From the NCBI GenBank assembly GCA_009901575.1, contig WXYP01000005.1:124001-188000 (forward strand): DNA of 64,000 bases. The letters are read 5' to 3'. The notes below the pieces were generated by a model. The model was not told the DNA's origin. It saw only the letters and a list, made by a program, of their open reading frames with translations, and did not search any database. Of this stretch, positions 47,239-56,535 are shown in pieces. The stretch comes from Flavobacteriaceae bacterium R38 (GTDB lineage Bacteria; Bacteroidota; Bacteroidia; Flavobacteriales; Flavobacteriaceae). Position 1 is the stretch's first letter; every line of letters begins with the position of its first letter. A program made the translations under genes and the position numbers.

Positions 47239-47541
47239 TTACACAAAATCTCTGCTCAAGATATAATCCATCTTAGTGGCACTAAAGGCTTCTTTTAAAT
47301 TTGAATTCTCTTTACCAATAATATATAATGCCTTATTTTTCTGAATTGCCTTTTTGTATAAGTTGGATAACACATTTACACCCGTAGCATCTATTGTATT
47401 TACCCTATCCAGGTTCATGATAAGTTCTTCAGACTTATCCAAAAGACGCTCAAAATGATTTTTAATCGTAGTCGCATTATCAGTAACAATACTTCCTGTT
47501 ATTTCAAAAATACCGGAGTTATTTATGATTTTTGATTCCAT
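47239..47541 (-). CDS. Single-domain STAS protein (anti-anti-sigma-like)
   Basis: 100 residues, a bare STAS domain. The phosphorylation-site motif reads NTIDATGVNVL, with Thr at the place of the Ser that partner-switch kinases modify in SpoIIAA. Closely similar to the STAS protein at 49939-50241 (same NNSGIFEI start, same DFILSRD-like end). Its promoter shares a composite site with that gene and with the H-NOX operon. Confidence 0.88.
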   Translation of the reverse strand: MESKIINNSGIFEITGSIVTDNATTIKNHFERLLDKSEELIMNLDRVNTIDATGVNVLSNLYKKAIQKNKALYIIGKENSNLKEAFSATKMDYILSRDFV

Positions 47542-47570
47542 GTTAATCTGTTTTTTAAGGCTTGGTTAAT

Positions 47571-47637
47571 CAAATATGAGTTAAATTTTTCAATATCATC
47601 GCAATTCCTCGATGAATAGTAATTTCAATGGATGAAT
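47571..47637 (-). promoter_or_regulatory. Composite promoter A (STAS gene)
   Basis: Direct repeat TCGATGAAT / TGGATGAAT (47609 and 47629, period 20), then 31 bp, then on the minus strand ATATTTGATTAACC, a -7-like element (47577-47571) with a conserved tail. Site B near 50301 has the same 31-bp spacing and the same tail. Confidence 0.6.
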
Positions 47638-47760
47638 CATCATAACCATGTAGCTAAGTTTTACGTAAAATCTGTTTAGTCGGTTGAAAAATTCTAAAAA
47701 TTTATTGTTTCTCTAATAAAACTTGTATCAGAAATCAGACGATTCTCCATGATGTAAGTT

Positions 47761-47776
47761 TGTTGTGCGCACAACA
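47761..47776. promoter_or_regulatory. 16-bp perfect palindrome TGTTGTGCGCACAACA
   Basis: Lies in the 530-bp gap 47542-48072. A regulator dimer site is possible. The same gap has two related 32-bp segments (47642 and 47862, sharing ATAACCAT and ACGTAAAATC) but no gene I can support. Confidence 0.4.
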
Positions 47777-47888
47777 TGATGAGAGGGAGGATCATATCTT
47801 AAAACGAATCAACTCATGTATTTTCTTTTTATTTAATCACTTCAATATTCAAGTGTAGCTGAATAACCATTAAGTAAAGTTAAACGTA

Positions 47889-47926
47889 AAATCCACCCTA
47901 AACTATAGTAAAATAGGATGGATTTT
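47889..47926 (-). terminator. Hairpin after the response regulator gene
   Basis: Arms AAAATCCACCCTA and TAGGATGGATTTT pair at 12 of 13 positions. T runs occur on both strands. About 150 bp past the stop of the response regulator at 48073. Confidence 0.55.
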
Positions 47927-48072
47927 TAATATAAAAGTGTCTGAAATGGTAGTAAGTTTAAATATTAATCATTCTCTCTTTTGTTCCAGAACCTGTAATA
48001 TATTACAAATAACAATATTCTGGGTTATTATAAAAAAAGTCAATACATTCTACACTAAACAGTCTTTTCTAT

Positions 48073-48519
48073 TCAATGTAATAAGGGATTTCTTCCCCAA
48101 TACATTTTTCCTGTAAGATTTGTATTTTCTTTTGAAGCAGGTATAATTGTTTCGTTTACATCTCCAATTAAGTATTTTACTCTGCTATATACTTCGTCCA
48201 GACACACTGGTTTTTCCATATAGTCTTCAATATTAATGTTAAAGTTATTCATAATGATATCTTCATCTATACTTCCGGATAAAACCATAATAGGAATCTG
48301 AGACTTTTTTTCTTCTCTTATATACTTAATAACTTCTGTCCCTTTTATTTCAGGCATATTAATATCTACTATGACCAGGTCTGGTTTATAACTATTAAAA
48401 AGCTTTATTCCGGCAGAGCCGTTGTTTGCTGATTTAACATCATATCCTAAATCTATTAAATGATATTCTAAGGACATTAAAATGAGTTCCTGATCGTCAA
48501 TGGCTAAGATTTTTTTCAT
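48073..48519 (-). CDS. Response regulator, receiver domain with short tail
   Basis: 148 residues. Receiver domain with Asp52 (LVIVDINMPEIKG) and the conserved Lys near EKPVCLDE. The last 30 residues form no DNA-binding domain, so output is by protein contact or phosphotransfer. Neighbouring STAS and Hpt/kinase genes offer partners. Confidence 0.9.
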   Translation of the reverse strand: MKKILAIDDQELILMSLEYHLIDLGYDVKSANNGSAGIKLFNSYKPDLVIVDINMPEIKGTEVIKYIREEKKSQIPIMVLSGSIDEDIIMNNFNINIEDYMEKPVCLDEVYSRVKYLIGDVNETIIPASKENTNLTGKMYWGRNPLLH

Positions 48520-48681
48520 GGCTTTTACTTGATTACATTCAAATTAGTAATTACAAAGTCATGTTGAGGGGTCCTGTAAATTTGATAATTCAATACATGA
48601 TTACGATTGAAATTTAAGTGTTAATAAAATGTTTTAACGGATAGAAAAAAGCGCTTTTAATTCGTTTAAAAGTAAGACTTA

Positions 48682-48861
48682 CTACATTTTTAATGTAGGT
48701 AATTCTTCTTTTAATTGTTCGAAAAGCTTTTGGATGTTATCTTTACTATAGTCACTAATTAAATGAATGGTATCATAAAAATTAGAGAAAAAAGATGTTT
48801 TTAATGGAATTAGAGAAAGCTGGCTTCCCTCGTAGAAACGTTTGAGTAATTGCAAATTCAT
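48682..48861 (-). CDS. Putative 59-residue protein
   Basis: ATG to TAG. Reads MNLQLLKRFYEGSQLSLIPL and ends EQLKEELPTLKM. The composition is protein-like (Lys/Glu/Leu-rich helical C terminus) but I know no homolog. It lies between the response regulator and the membrane protein gene. A 12-bp palindrome AAAAGCGCTTTT lies just downstream at 48647-48658. Confidence 0.45.
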   Translation of the reverse strand: MNLQLLKRFYEGSQLSLIPLKTSFFSNFYDTIHLISDYSKDNIQKLFEQLKEELPTLKM

Positions 48862-48978
48862 AATTAGTAAGCTTTGGGTTAACTTAATAATTGCGAGGGG
48901 CTTTCAATAAAAATGCTTGGTAACTAAAGCATTACAAACATAGTTAAAAAACGTTAAAGTTCAATATTTATTTCGATA

Positions 48979-49503
48979 ATGGGTAAAAAAAATACAAAAA
49001 ACCACATCATCCTTGCTCTTTTAACTAGTGCAATTTTCTGTGGTTTAGCTATTTTTTTCGTCTTAGATTTTACTTGCAATACATCAATTCATTCGTTTTT
49101 TGCCAATAATTATATAAGAAACTGGTTTGAATTCTGGAGCTTCCAATGGCATAACAGTTATATAACTACGGTTTATCCGCAATTATTTTATCAATTTATC
49201 ATATTATTGACTTTTATATATGGAATAAAATTCGGGGTATTAACTTTTGCAATTATTTCTACTGGTTTGTTTATCACCGAAATTTATCGGTTTATTTCAT
49301 TAATGATTTCAGGTAGAAAAGTAAGAGGTTATACTTCTTTAATAACGCTTTTATCATCATTATTAATAGCAGCCTTGCATATTTTTAGAGGCTACTCATT
49401 TGCTGTTATCATATTTTGTATACTAATTGAATCAATACCAGGAATAACTCAATTATTCAGGCTCCAATCCCTCTCGGATCCAGAGATAATTTTCTGGAAG
49501 TAA
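48979..49503 (+). CDS. Uncharacterised membrane protein (174 aa)
   Basis: Four to five hydrophobic helices, short basic loops (SGRKVRGYTS) and a soluble Trp-rich stretch (NWFEFWSFQWHNSYITT). No family recognised. Confidence 0.65.
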   Translation: MGKKNTKNHIILALLTSAIFCGLAIFFVLDFTCNTSIHSFFANNYIRNWFEFWSFQWHNSYITTVYPQLFYQFIILLTFIYGIKFGVLTFAIISTGLFITEIYRFISLMISGRKVRGYTSLITLLSSLLIAALHIFRGYSFAVIIFCILIESIPGITQLFRLQSLSDPEIIFWK

Positions 49504-49606
49504 TTTACTTCTTCCGGCCTGGTATTTTTTCTTTTTTTCCTTCTGTTTACTAAGAAGAACATTTATCACAAGAAGTTGTTCAGGAAATATTTTCTCTTTG
49601 ATGCAA

Positions 49607-49918
49607 TTAATTAATATCATCTTTGAAAACAAAATGCAGTTTTCCTTTCTTAAAAAGCGTATTCACTTTAATTCTTTTACAGCCACTAAAGAAGAGTACT
49701 TTCCCTTGCTCCATAGCTCTTTCATAAACCCTGGTCATTAGTGAAAGCCCTTCAGAATCAATATAATCTACTTCCCATAAAGAGATCATTATTTCTTCAC
49801 AAGTATCTATCAGTAAATTAAATTGCTTTTCAATATCATATAGATTTTGGTCAATAAAATCGCCCTTAACTTCAAAAACTCCTTTATCGTATTTTGTCTC
49901 TATATTTTCTAAATTCAT
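49607..49918 (-). CDS. Single-domain STAS protein with Glu at the phospho-site
   Basis: 103 residues. The STAS phosphorylation motif reads VDYIDSEGLSLM: Glu stands where the two sister proteins have Thr. A fixed negative charge may imitate the phosphorylated state. Second gene of an operon with the STAS gene at 49939, 20 bp apart. Confidence 0.82.
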   Translation of the reverse strand: MNLENIETKYDKGVFEVKGDFIDQNLYDIEKQFNLLIDTCEEIMISLWEVDYIDSEGLSLMTRVYERAMEQGKVLFFSGCKRIKVNTLFKKGKLHFVFKDDIN

Positions 49919-49938
49919 AGTAATGATATTTTAAAAAG

Positions 49939-50241
49939 TTATACAACGTCTCTACTTAAAATAAAATCCATTTTAGTGGTATTGAATACTTTCTCTATAT
50001 TTTTATTTCCTCTGCCGATAATATAAAGTGCTTTATTATCTTCCATAGCTTTTCTGTAAAGTATGGCCAATGCATTTACTCCTGTAAAATCTATTGAATT
50101 AACTCTGTCTAAACTAATAATAATTTCATCAGAGTTTTCGAATAGGTTTTCAAAATACTCTTTTACTGAAGAAGCATTTTCTGTAACGATATTCCCTATA
50201 ATTTCAAAAATACCTGAATTGTTTAAGATTATTGGTCTCAT
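49939..50241 (-). CDS. Single-domain STAS protein (anti-anti-sigma-like)
   Basis: 100 residues from the ATG at 50241; an upstream TTG at 50265 is less likely because the shorter form matches the sister gene (IILNNSGIFEIIGNIV). Phospho-site motif NSIDFTGVNAL with Thr. Its promoter has the composite site shared with the gene at 47239. Confidence 0.87.
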   Translation of the reverse strand: MRPIILNNSGIFEIIGNIVTENASSVKEYFENLFENSDEIIISLDRVNSIDFTGVNALAILYRKAMEDNKALYIIGRGNKNIEKVFNTTKMDFILSRDVV

Positions 50242-50262
50242 AAGGTTTAGGATTTGGTTACT

Positions 50263-50330
50263 CAAATATCAACGTATTAAGCCAATAATATTGTTATTTT
50301 TCGAAGAATGACGTGTTACTGTAGACGAAT
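50263..50330 (-). promoter_or_regulatory. Composite promoter B (STAS operon)
   Basis: Direct repeat TCGAAGAAT / TAGACGAAT (50301 and 50322, period 21), 31 bp, then minus-strand ATATTTGAGTAACC (50269-50263 for the -7-like part). Matches site A in spacing and in sequence. Confidence 0.6.
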
Positions 50331-50706
50331 AATCATCATTAGAGAGTTAATTTGTCTTATCTCATATAAATATTATGAAACTTGGTACACCTATTTATTT
50401 TACTTCTATTAAGTTTATTTTTTTCAAATATGATTTTTTTGGGCTACCAGCTCAATTAGGATTACAAATACTTTAAAGGTATGTGTTGAAAGCATTGCTT
50501 TTTATGTAATCAATACAGTGATCAGATTAAAATTTATTAAAGATGATGTTGACCAATCTACTCGTAGGGATAAGGTAAGTTTAAAATATAAAATTCTATG
50601 ATTGGTTTTTATAGAACACTAACAATTGATCTAAAAAACACGAAAACCTCTTTTTGTTCTATTATTTCGATACGTTCTTTTGAATTAAAGTATAACAGAC
50701 AAAGAA

Positions 50707-50796
50707 CTACTTTTTATAAGTGGTTATTTGCTTATAATATGAGGTTATTGAAAAGATTAAAAAGTAACCGATGAGTGCTATAATATAAGTTGTCAT
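50707..50796 (-). CDS. Putative 29-residue membrane peptide
   Basis: ATG to TAG, one hydrophobic helix (YIIALIGYFLIFSITSYY) with a basic end. It resembles the first helix of a sodium symporter, so it could also be a gene remnant. Weak support. Confidence 0.25.
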   Translation of the reverse strand: MTTYIIALIGYFLIFSITSYYKQITTYKK

Positions 50797-50858
50797 AATT
50801 AAAAGGTTTGAGCGAAATGTTATAAACAGGGTTTCCGTGTCTTAAAAGGTAACTGAAC

Positions 50859-51040
50859 TACCTTTGCAATTGCACTATTTTTATAAATACGTATTTATGA
50901 ACATTTTAGATCATATTAAAAATGTTAAATTTTACATCTTTGTCAGTATAGACCCTTGTTTTATTTATTTAATGGCAATTTACTATCGCTTTCCTGTTTG
51001 TATTTTGAAATTCGCTCAATCTAAATTTAATAAAGTTTAA
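50859..51040 (+). CDS. Putative 47-residue protein with its own promoter
   Basis: ORF from ATG 50897 to TAA 51040, preceded by a perfect -7 element TACCTTTG (50859-50866; included in the range) and a 16-bp perfect palindrome ATAAATACGTATTTAT (50883-50898) that covers the start codon. Sequence begins MNILDHIKNVKFYIF and is hydrophobic and aromatic. Otherwise the 50331-51146 gap is empty AT-rich DNA. Confidence 0.35.
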
Positions 51041-51146
51041 GTGTACATTTCTTCTGGTAAATGGTTTTAGTTATAAACCTTAGTGTTATTGCACTATAGC
51101 CTATTTCAAAGTATATTTACAATTATTAAAATCACATTAGATATAA

Positions 51147-51668
51147 ATGAAAAAAATAATATTTCTCCTTGCAGTCTTATTAATTGCATGTACAAACCAA
51201 AAAAAGAAAAACGATTATCTCGTTAAAGTTTTTGAAGGCAGATTTGATGAAATAAGTGTAAAAACAGGGTATATTAATAGTAAAAAAGACACTGTAATTC
51301 CATTTGGAAAATATTATTATTGTTATACAGATACTATAATAAATTATGGTATAGTACAAGAAAAAAACGGGAAACTTATTGCCATAGATCCAAATGAAAA
51401 TATTCTCTTTGAAGTTTATAACTTTGATAATGGTCCTGATACTATTAAAGAAGATCGTTTTCGAATTATTAAAAACGGAAAAATAGGATATGCAAATAGT
51501 GAAGGTAAAATAGTTATTGAACCCATTTACAAATGTGCTTTCCCTTTTTCTAATGGAAAAGCCAGGGTGGCAGTTAATTGTGAGTTGAAGAAAAACGGAG
51601 AGCATACTATGCAATCCAGTGACCAATGGATCTTTATAAATGTCCAGGGTGAAGAAGTTGAGAAATAA
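51147..51668 (+). CDS. Lipoprotein with WG-repeat-like domain
   Basis: 173 residues. Lipobox LLIACT near residue 15 gives a lipidated Cys. The C-terminal half has the WG-repeat style pattern NGKIGYANSEGKIVIEPIYKCAFPFSNGKARV. Function unknown; probably at the outer membrane or periplasmic face. Confidence 0.75.
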   Translation: MKKIIFLLAVLLIACTNQKKKNDYLVKVFEGRFDEISVKTGYINSKKDTVIPFGKYYYCYTDTIINYGIVQEKNGKLIAIDPNENILFEVYNFDNGPDTIKEDRFRIIKNGKIGYANSEGKIVIEPIYKCAFPFSNGKARVAVNCELKKNGEHTMQSSDQWIFINVQGEEVEK

Positions 51669-51748
51669 TTGATTGTCATAAACAAACTTTTAAATACCTT
51701 TATACTTCCATCATATTTCAAATTAATCCATCAAAAATTAATATTATA

Positions 51749-53305
51749 ATGAAAAACTTACATCAATTTTCTTTCATTATCCTATTCTTGTTTTCTTCTG
51801 TTCTACTAGCTCAGGATAAGAATACGGTAATAGAAAGTATCATCAAAGAAGCTAATGAAAATTCACAACTAGAAAAACTAGGACATGAATTACTGGATGT
51901 TATAGGCCCCAGGTTAGTAGGAACTCCTCAAATGAAACAAGCGCATGATTGGGCTGTTAATAAATATAGCAGTTGGGGAATCCCGGCTAAAAATGAACAA
52001 TGGGGAGAATGGAAAGGATGGCAAAGGGGCATTACTCATGTTGATCTTGTATATCCAAGAGTTGTTAGTCTTGAAGCCAGGCAATTAGCCTGGAGTCCCA
52101 GTACAGGTAAAAAACCGGTCGAGGCCGAAATTGTAACCCTTCCAGATGTTGCAGATGCTGAAGCTTTTAAAAAATGGCTCCCAAATGTTAAAGGTAAATT
52201 TGTGATGACTTCCATGAATCAACCTACAGGGAGGCCTGATTATAATTGGGAAGAATTTGCTACAGAAGAGTCATTTGAAAAAATGAAAAAAGACAGGCAG
52301 GAACAAACCAGAGCCTGGAGAGAAAAAATTAATAAAACAGGATACAACACACGCACGATTATTACAGCTTTGGAAGAAGCCGGTGCTGTTGGAATTCTTC
52401 AATCCAGGTGGTCTCAAGGATTTGGAGTAAATAAGGTGTTTAGCGCAAGAACAGAAAAAATACCAACCATAGATATTGCTCTTGAAGATTATGGTCTTTT
52501 ATACAGAATGGCAGAATATGGAGATCAGCCTAAAATAAGAGTAGTTTCTCAATCTAAAGACTTAGGTGCCGTTCCTACTTTTAATACTATTGCAGAAATA
52601 AAAGGCTCTGAAAAACCAGATGAATATGTTATTCTATCTGCTCATTTTGATTCCTGGGACGGAGGTACAGGAGCAACCGATAATGGTACAGGAACCATTA
52701 TGATGATGGAAGTAATGCGTATCTTAAAGAAGATTTATCCTAATCCAAAACGTACTATTCTAGTAGGGCATTGGGGCAGTGAAGAACAAGGGCTTAACGG
52801 TTCCAGATCTTTTGTCGAAGATCATCCGGAAATTGTAAAAAATGTACAGGCACTTTTTAACCAGGATAACGGTACCGGTAGAGTCGTAAACTTATCCGGA
52901 CAAGGTTTCTTACATGCTTATGATTATTTAGGGCGTTGGTTAGAAAAAGTACCAAGTAGTATTACAGAACACATAGAAACTACTTTTCCAGGAGTTCCCG
53001 GAGGTGGAGGATCTGATTATGCATCTTTTGTTGCTGCCGGAGCTCCTGCATTCTCATTAAGCTCTCTAAATTGGGCATATTGGAATTATACCTGGCATAC
53101 CAATAGAGATACTTACGATAAAATTGTTTTTGACGATGTTCGTAATAATGTAATTCTGGCTGCAATTTTGGCTTATATGGCTAGTGAAGATCCTGAAAGA
53201 ACGTCTAACGTTAAAAGTGTGTTGCCTATAAATCCCAGGACGGGGGTAAAAAGAGAATGGCCAACTCAAAGAAGTCCCAATCGTCGAGGGGGATTAGACG
53301 ATTAG
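51749..53305 (+). CDS. Exported M28-family peptidase
   Basis: 518 residues, signal peptide to LLAQ. A PA-type insert precedes the catalytic domain. Zinc ligands are in LSAHFDSWDGG, GATDNGTGT and GSEEQGLNGS. Probable aminopeptidase or carboxypeptidase for extracytoplasmic peptides. Confidence 0.93.
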   Translation: MKNLHQFSFIILFLFSSVLLAQDKNTVIESIIKEANENSQLEKLGHELLDVIGPRLVGTPQMKQAHDWAVNKYSSWGIPAKNEQWGEWKGWQRGITHVDLVYPRVVSLEARQLAWSPSTGKKPVEAEIVTLPDVADAEAFKKWLPNVKGKFVMTSMNQPTGRPDYNWEEFATEESFEKMKKDRQEQTRAWREKINKTGYNTRTIITALEEAGAVGILQSRWSQGFGVNKVFSARTEKIPTIDIALEDYGLLYRMAEYGDQPKIRVVSQSKDLGAVPTFNTIAEIKGSEKPDEYVILSAHFDSWDGGTGATDNGTGTIMMMEVMRILKKIYPNPKRTILVGHWGSEEQGLNGSRSFVEDHPEIVKNVQALFNQDNGTGRVVNLSGQGFLHAYDYLGRWLEKVPSSITEHIETTFPGVPGGGGSDYASFVAAGAPAFSLSSLNWAYWNYTWHTNRDTYDKIVFDDVRNNVILAAILAYMASEDPERTSNVKSVLPINPRTGVKREWPTQRSPNRRGGLDD

Positions 53306-53317
53306 ATCAAATAATTT

Positions 53318-54034
53318 TTATAAAAGATTAAGCCGTTTCATCAACTCAGGTTTGTTGGAGCGGCTTACTGGTATTACGTCTTTAGCTATCAAGACGCTAT
53401 TATCTTCTATATCTATAATCCTTCTCAGATTAATAATATAAGAGCGATGTATTTTTAAGAATAATTCCTGCGGAAGTTTTTCCTGAATTTTCTTCATCGT
53501 TGAATGTACTATATGATTTTTTGCATCTGTTTTAACACAGATATAATCTCCTTTAGCTTCTATCAGGTAGATATCCGGAATATTAATTTTTATAAGTCGC
53601 CTGTCTATATTAACATACAAATGGTTTTCTGTATCTTCATTTACCATAGTTGAACGCTTGGCTGTTCCATTTATCTGAGGTAGTTCTACTACCTTAGCTT
53701 TTTGAATTGCTTTAAAAAAACGTTCTTCTGTAATTGGTTTTACAATGTAATCTACTATACATTCATATTCAAAAGCTTCAATAGCAAAATTTTTATCGGA
53801 TGTGGTTAATATAATTTTAGGCGGATCTTTTAAGGTTTGAATAAAGTCAAAACCCGTAAAATCCGGCATATGAATATCCAAAAAAATCAGATCCACTTCG
53901 TGGTGGTTTAAAAACTTAATGGCCTCGATTGCATTAGGAAATTCTCCTACTACATTAATTTCCTGTACATTAGAACAAAATCCTCCTATTATGGTTCTGG
54001 CTAAGATTTCATCATCAATAATGATACAATTCAT
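53318..54034 (-). CDS. LytR/AlgR-type (LytTR) response regulator
   Basis: 238 residues. Receiver domain with Asp53 (LIFLDIHMPDFTG) and a C-terminal LytTR DNA-binding domain (IYLIEAKGDYICV; FLKIHRSYIINLRRI). LytTR proteins bind direct repeats spaced by about two helix turns. Last gene of the H-NOX operon and the probable output of the relay. Confidence 0.93.
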   Translation of the reverse strand: MNCIIIDDEILARTIIGGFCSNVQEINVVGEFPNAIEAIKFLNHHEVDLIFLDIHMPDFTGFDFIQTLKDPPKIILTTSDKNFAIEAFEYECIVDYIVKPITEERFFKAIQKAKVVELPQINGTAKRSTMVNEDTENHLYVNIDRRLIKINIPDIYLIEAKGDYICVKTDAKNHIVHSTMKKIQEKLPQELFLKIHRSYIINLRRIIDIEDNSVLIAKDVIPVSRSNKPELMKRLNLL

Positions 54035-54047
54035 AAATGTTCTTTTT

Positions 54048-54380
54048 TTACAATGCAGCTACAAAATCTTCCATTATTTGCAGCAAATTAATAAACTCAG
54101 TATGTGAATTGTTTAGGGGGGTATTATTCTTTAAGCTTCTTTCAAGCTCTTCGGCCAAACTATAGCCTTTGTTGAGTCCTAAAATACTAATTTTATGTTT
54201 AAGTTTATGAACATTTTGCGAAGCTTCTTCAAAATCTCCTGCATTAAAGTTTTTTATATATACATTTCTTTCAACAGGTAGCTCTTTTTGAATTACGCCA
54301 ATAAGCTTCCTTTTAAAATCTTCATTCCCTCTTGCAAGATTTTCAATGTATTCAATATTTGGTGTATCCTTCATAATCAA
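54048..54380 (-). CDS. Histidine phosphotransfer (Hpt) protein
   Basis: 110 residues, all helical. The phosphotransfer motif NVHKLKHKISILGL puts the active His at residue 58. It overlaps the kinase gene by 4 bp and is 13 bp from the LytTR gene, so it likely carries phosphate between receivers. Confidence 0.88.
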   Translation of the reverse strand: MIMKDTPNIEYIENLARGNEDFKRKLIGVIQKELPVERNVYIKNFNAGDFEEASQNVHKLKHKISILGLNKGYSLAEELERSLKNNTPLNNSHTEFINLLQIMEDFVAAL

Positions 54381-55972
54381 TTCTTTTTAATTGTAAAATA
54401 AAATGTAGTTCCAACACCAATTTCTGATTCCAGCCATATTTTGCCCTGGTATAGATCTACAATTTTTTTAACTATGGACAATCCTATTCCAGTTGAACTT
54501 TTTTCATTCCCCAAAGATTGAAAGATCTTAAAAATCTTTGTATGGTACTTTTCAGGAATCCCTTGTCCGTTATCTTTAATCGAAAAAATCCAGTAATCAT
54601 GCTCCGATTCACAATCGATTTCTACGACGCCTTTGGTTTTATCAATATAATTTACTGCATTAGTGACAATATTCTGAAATAATTGAAGCACCCGGGTTCT
54701 GTCTGCTTTTATAACCGGTAGTTTTTTTAAAGCAGAAACTGTGATATGATCAGGTATATGTATGGTTTCAATTACTTCTGAAACAATTTCATTTACATCT
54801 ACCTTTTTCTTGATTAAGATGTCATGATTAACACTGGAGTATTTTAAAATTCCATCTATCAAACGTTCCATGCTTTCCAATTTATCTTCCAGCATCTTCA
54901 GGTAATTTAACCCTTGATCATCAAATAAATCTTTATAATCTTCTTTTATCCAGGAAACCATTGCATTTATGCTACTTAAAGGAGATTTTAAATCATGAGA
55001 TACAACATGAGCATATTGCTGTAATTCTTCATTACTTTTTGCCAGGTTTTCCATTAATTGTTCTTTTTGCCGCTCTATAGCCAATTGAGAAGTAATATCT
55101 TCAATCATGGCCACCTGGTATTTTATTTTTCCTTGATTATCTCTAATTGCATTTACAATAGTTTTAGCATCTATAAGAGAGGTATCTTTTTTTACATATC
55201 TTTTTTTAATAATAAAATCGTCTTTGTTTCCGGAATCTACGACATTCATTTTTTCTGAAGTTTCTTCTTTATCGTCTTCAAATGTGAGTTCTTTAACGCT
55301 CTTTCCTAATAATTCTTCTCCTGAATACCCAAGGAGCTTTTCAAACGTTTTATTAGTTTTAATGATCGCTCCGTTTGCCGTTAATACTATCCCTAAAGAA
55401 GAGTTATCTACAATAATGTCAAGTTGTTTTTTTTGCTCCTCAAAAATCTCTTTGTTTATAGTTTCTGTTGTAATATCCCTAACAATACCTTGAGCTGCTA
55501 TTGCCTTTCCGCTTTTATCATAGATAATACTGGAATTGACATGAACCAGCTTTACTTCTTTATTTTTGGCTATTATTCTTGCCTGATAGTCTGTGAATGC
55601 ACCTTTTTTATGTAGTATTTTAAAAGCCCTTATCGTGTATTTTAAATCATCTTTATGTAAAAGATTCATTAAATTAAAAGGTGCTTTAGTTATATCATAC
55701 CCCAGTAGTTCTACAGCAGCATCATTCATTTTAACAACATTCCCTTTCAGGTCTATCATCACATAAGCATCTACTATGTTTTCAAAAACTCCTTTTAATT
55801 CAGAAGTTTTTAAACTAATATTCTCTTCTAGTTTAGTATTGGCTTTTTGAAGCTCTTCGGTGAGTTCATAGAGTTCCAAAGATTTGTCTTCAAGAATTTT
55901 TTCTGCTTGTTTTCTTGCTTCACGCTCTCTTTTTAAAGCTCTTTTTAATATTTCAATTTCAGATTTACTCAT
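54377..55972 (-). CDS. PAS-domain sensor histidine kinase
   Basis: 531 residues. N-terminal coiled coil (about 1-60), two PAS domains (about 60-190 and 190-305), HisKA with HVVSHDLKSPLSSINA (His326) and the ATPase domain (DNGQGIPE; GIGLSIVKKIV). No membrane helix, so cytoplasmic. It overlaps the H-NOX gene by 8 bp, the standard arrangement for an H-NOX-controlled kinase. Confidence 0.93.
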   Translation of the reverse strand: MSKSEIEILKRALKREREARKQAEKILEDKSLELYELTEELQKANTKLEENISLKTSELKGVFENIVDAYVMIDLKGNVVKMNDAAVELLGYDITKAPFNLMNLLHKDDLKYTIRAFKILHKKGAFTDYQARIIAKNKEVKLVHVNSSIIYDKSGKAIAAQGIVRDITTETINKEIFEEQKKQLDIIVDNSSLGIVLTANGAIIKTNKTFEKLLGYSGEELLGKSVKELTFEDDKEETSEKMNVVDSGNKDDFIIKKRYVKKDTSLIDAKTIVNAIRDNQGKIKYQVAMIEDITSQLAIERQKEQLMENLAKSNEELQQYAHVVSHDLKSPLSSINAMVSWIKEDYKDLFDDQGLNYLKMLEDKLESMERLIDGILKYSSVNHDILIKKKVDVNEIVSEVIETIHIPDHITVSALKKLPVIKADRTRVLQLFQNIVTNAVNYIDKTKGVVEIDCESEHDYWIFSIKDNGQGIPEKYHTKIFKIFQSLGNEKSSTGIGLSIVKKIVDLYQGKIWLESEIGVGTTFYFTIKKN

Positions 55973-56507
55973 TATAAGAAGCTATAAACTTTACCCTGGT
56001 ACCATCTTCTTCTAATTTTTCTACCTGGATTGTTGCTTCTCTTTTATAATACTCAAAGGTTTTTTGCATTAATCCATGTGCAAAACGATATAAACCTCGA
56101 CTTGAAGTATAAACCATAGTAATACTTTTATCATCTTCATGAAGTACTTCAAAAGTAGGTAGTTCGGCTCCCGGGTAAATTTTCCTGACGTGAACATGAA
56201 TATGATCTTCTATAGAAGACAATAAGGATATGGGGTGGCTAAATTTTTTAAATATTTCAGGATGATTCCTGACCAATGTATCAAAAAAATAAACTCCGTA
56301 GACATATAAAAGATCATTAACAGGAGTGTTTACTTTTTCGCTTAAATTAGTAACCAACTGAAGCATTTCTCCAAAATCGTATGTCCCGACTGCAGTATAA
56401 ACCCCATTAGATTCCAGGTTAGAATGCTCTATAATATGGTCTACTGTTTCTAAACCAAATGTATCTTCAACCATTTCTAAAAATCCTGTAAAAACGATTC
56501 CTTTCAT
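55965..56507 (-). CDS. H-NOX haem-based nitric oxide sensor
   Basis: 180 residues. The proximal haem His is His104 in HVHVRKIYPGAELPTF, and the haem-propionate motif Y-x-S-x-R is Tyr133-Ser135-Arg137 (VYTSSRGLYRFAHGL). Binds NO and controls the kinase encoded next. Second gene of a five-gene minus-strand operon. Confidence 0.93.
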   Translation of the reverse strand: MKGIVFTGFLEMVEDTFGLETVDHIIEHSNLESNGVYTAVGTYDFGEMLQLVTNLSEKVNTPVNDLLYVYGVYFFDTLVRNHPEIFKKFSHPISLLSSIEDHIHVHVRKIYPGAELPTFEVLHEDDKSITMVYTSSRGLYRFAHGLMQKTFEYYKREATIQVEKLEEDGTRVKFIASYNE

Positions 56508-56535
56508 TTGTGTTTATTTTTTATTTAGATATCGG

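Noticed and set aside
51856-51870. ATTCACAACTAG, matching the CRISPR repeat end and first guide bases
   Set aside because: It lies inside the M28 peptidase reading frame and is short; a chance match.
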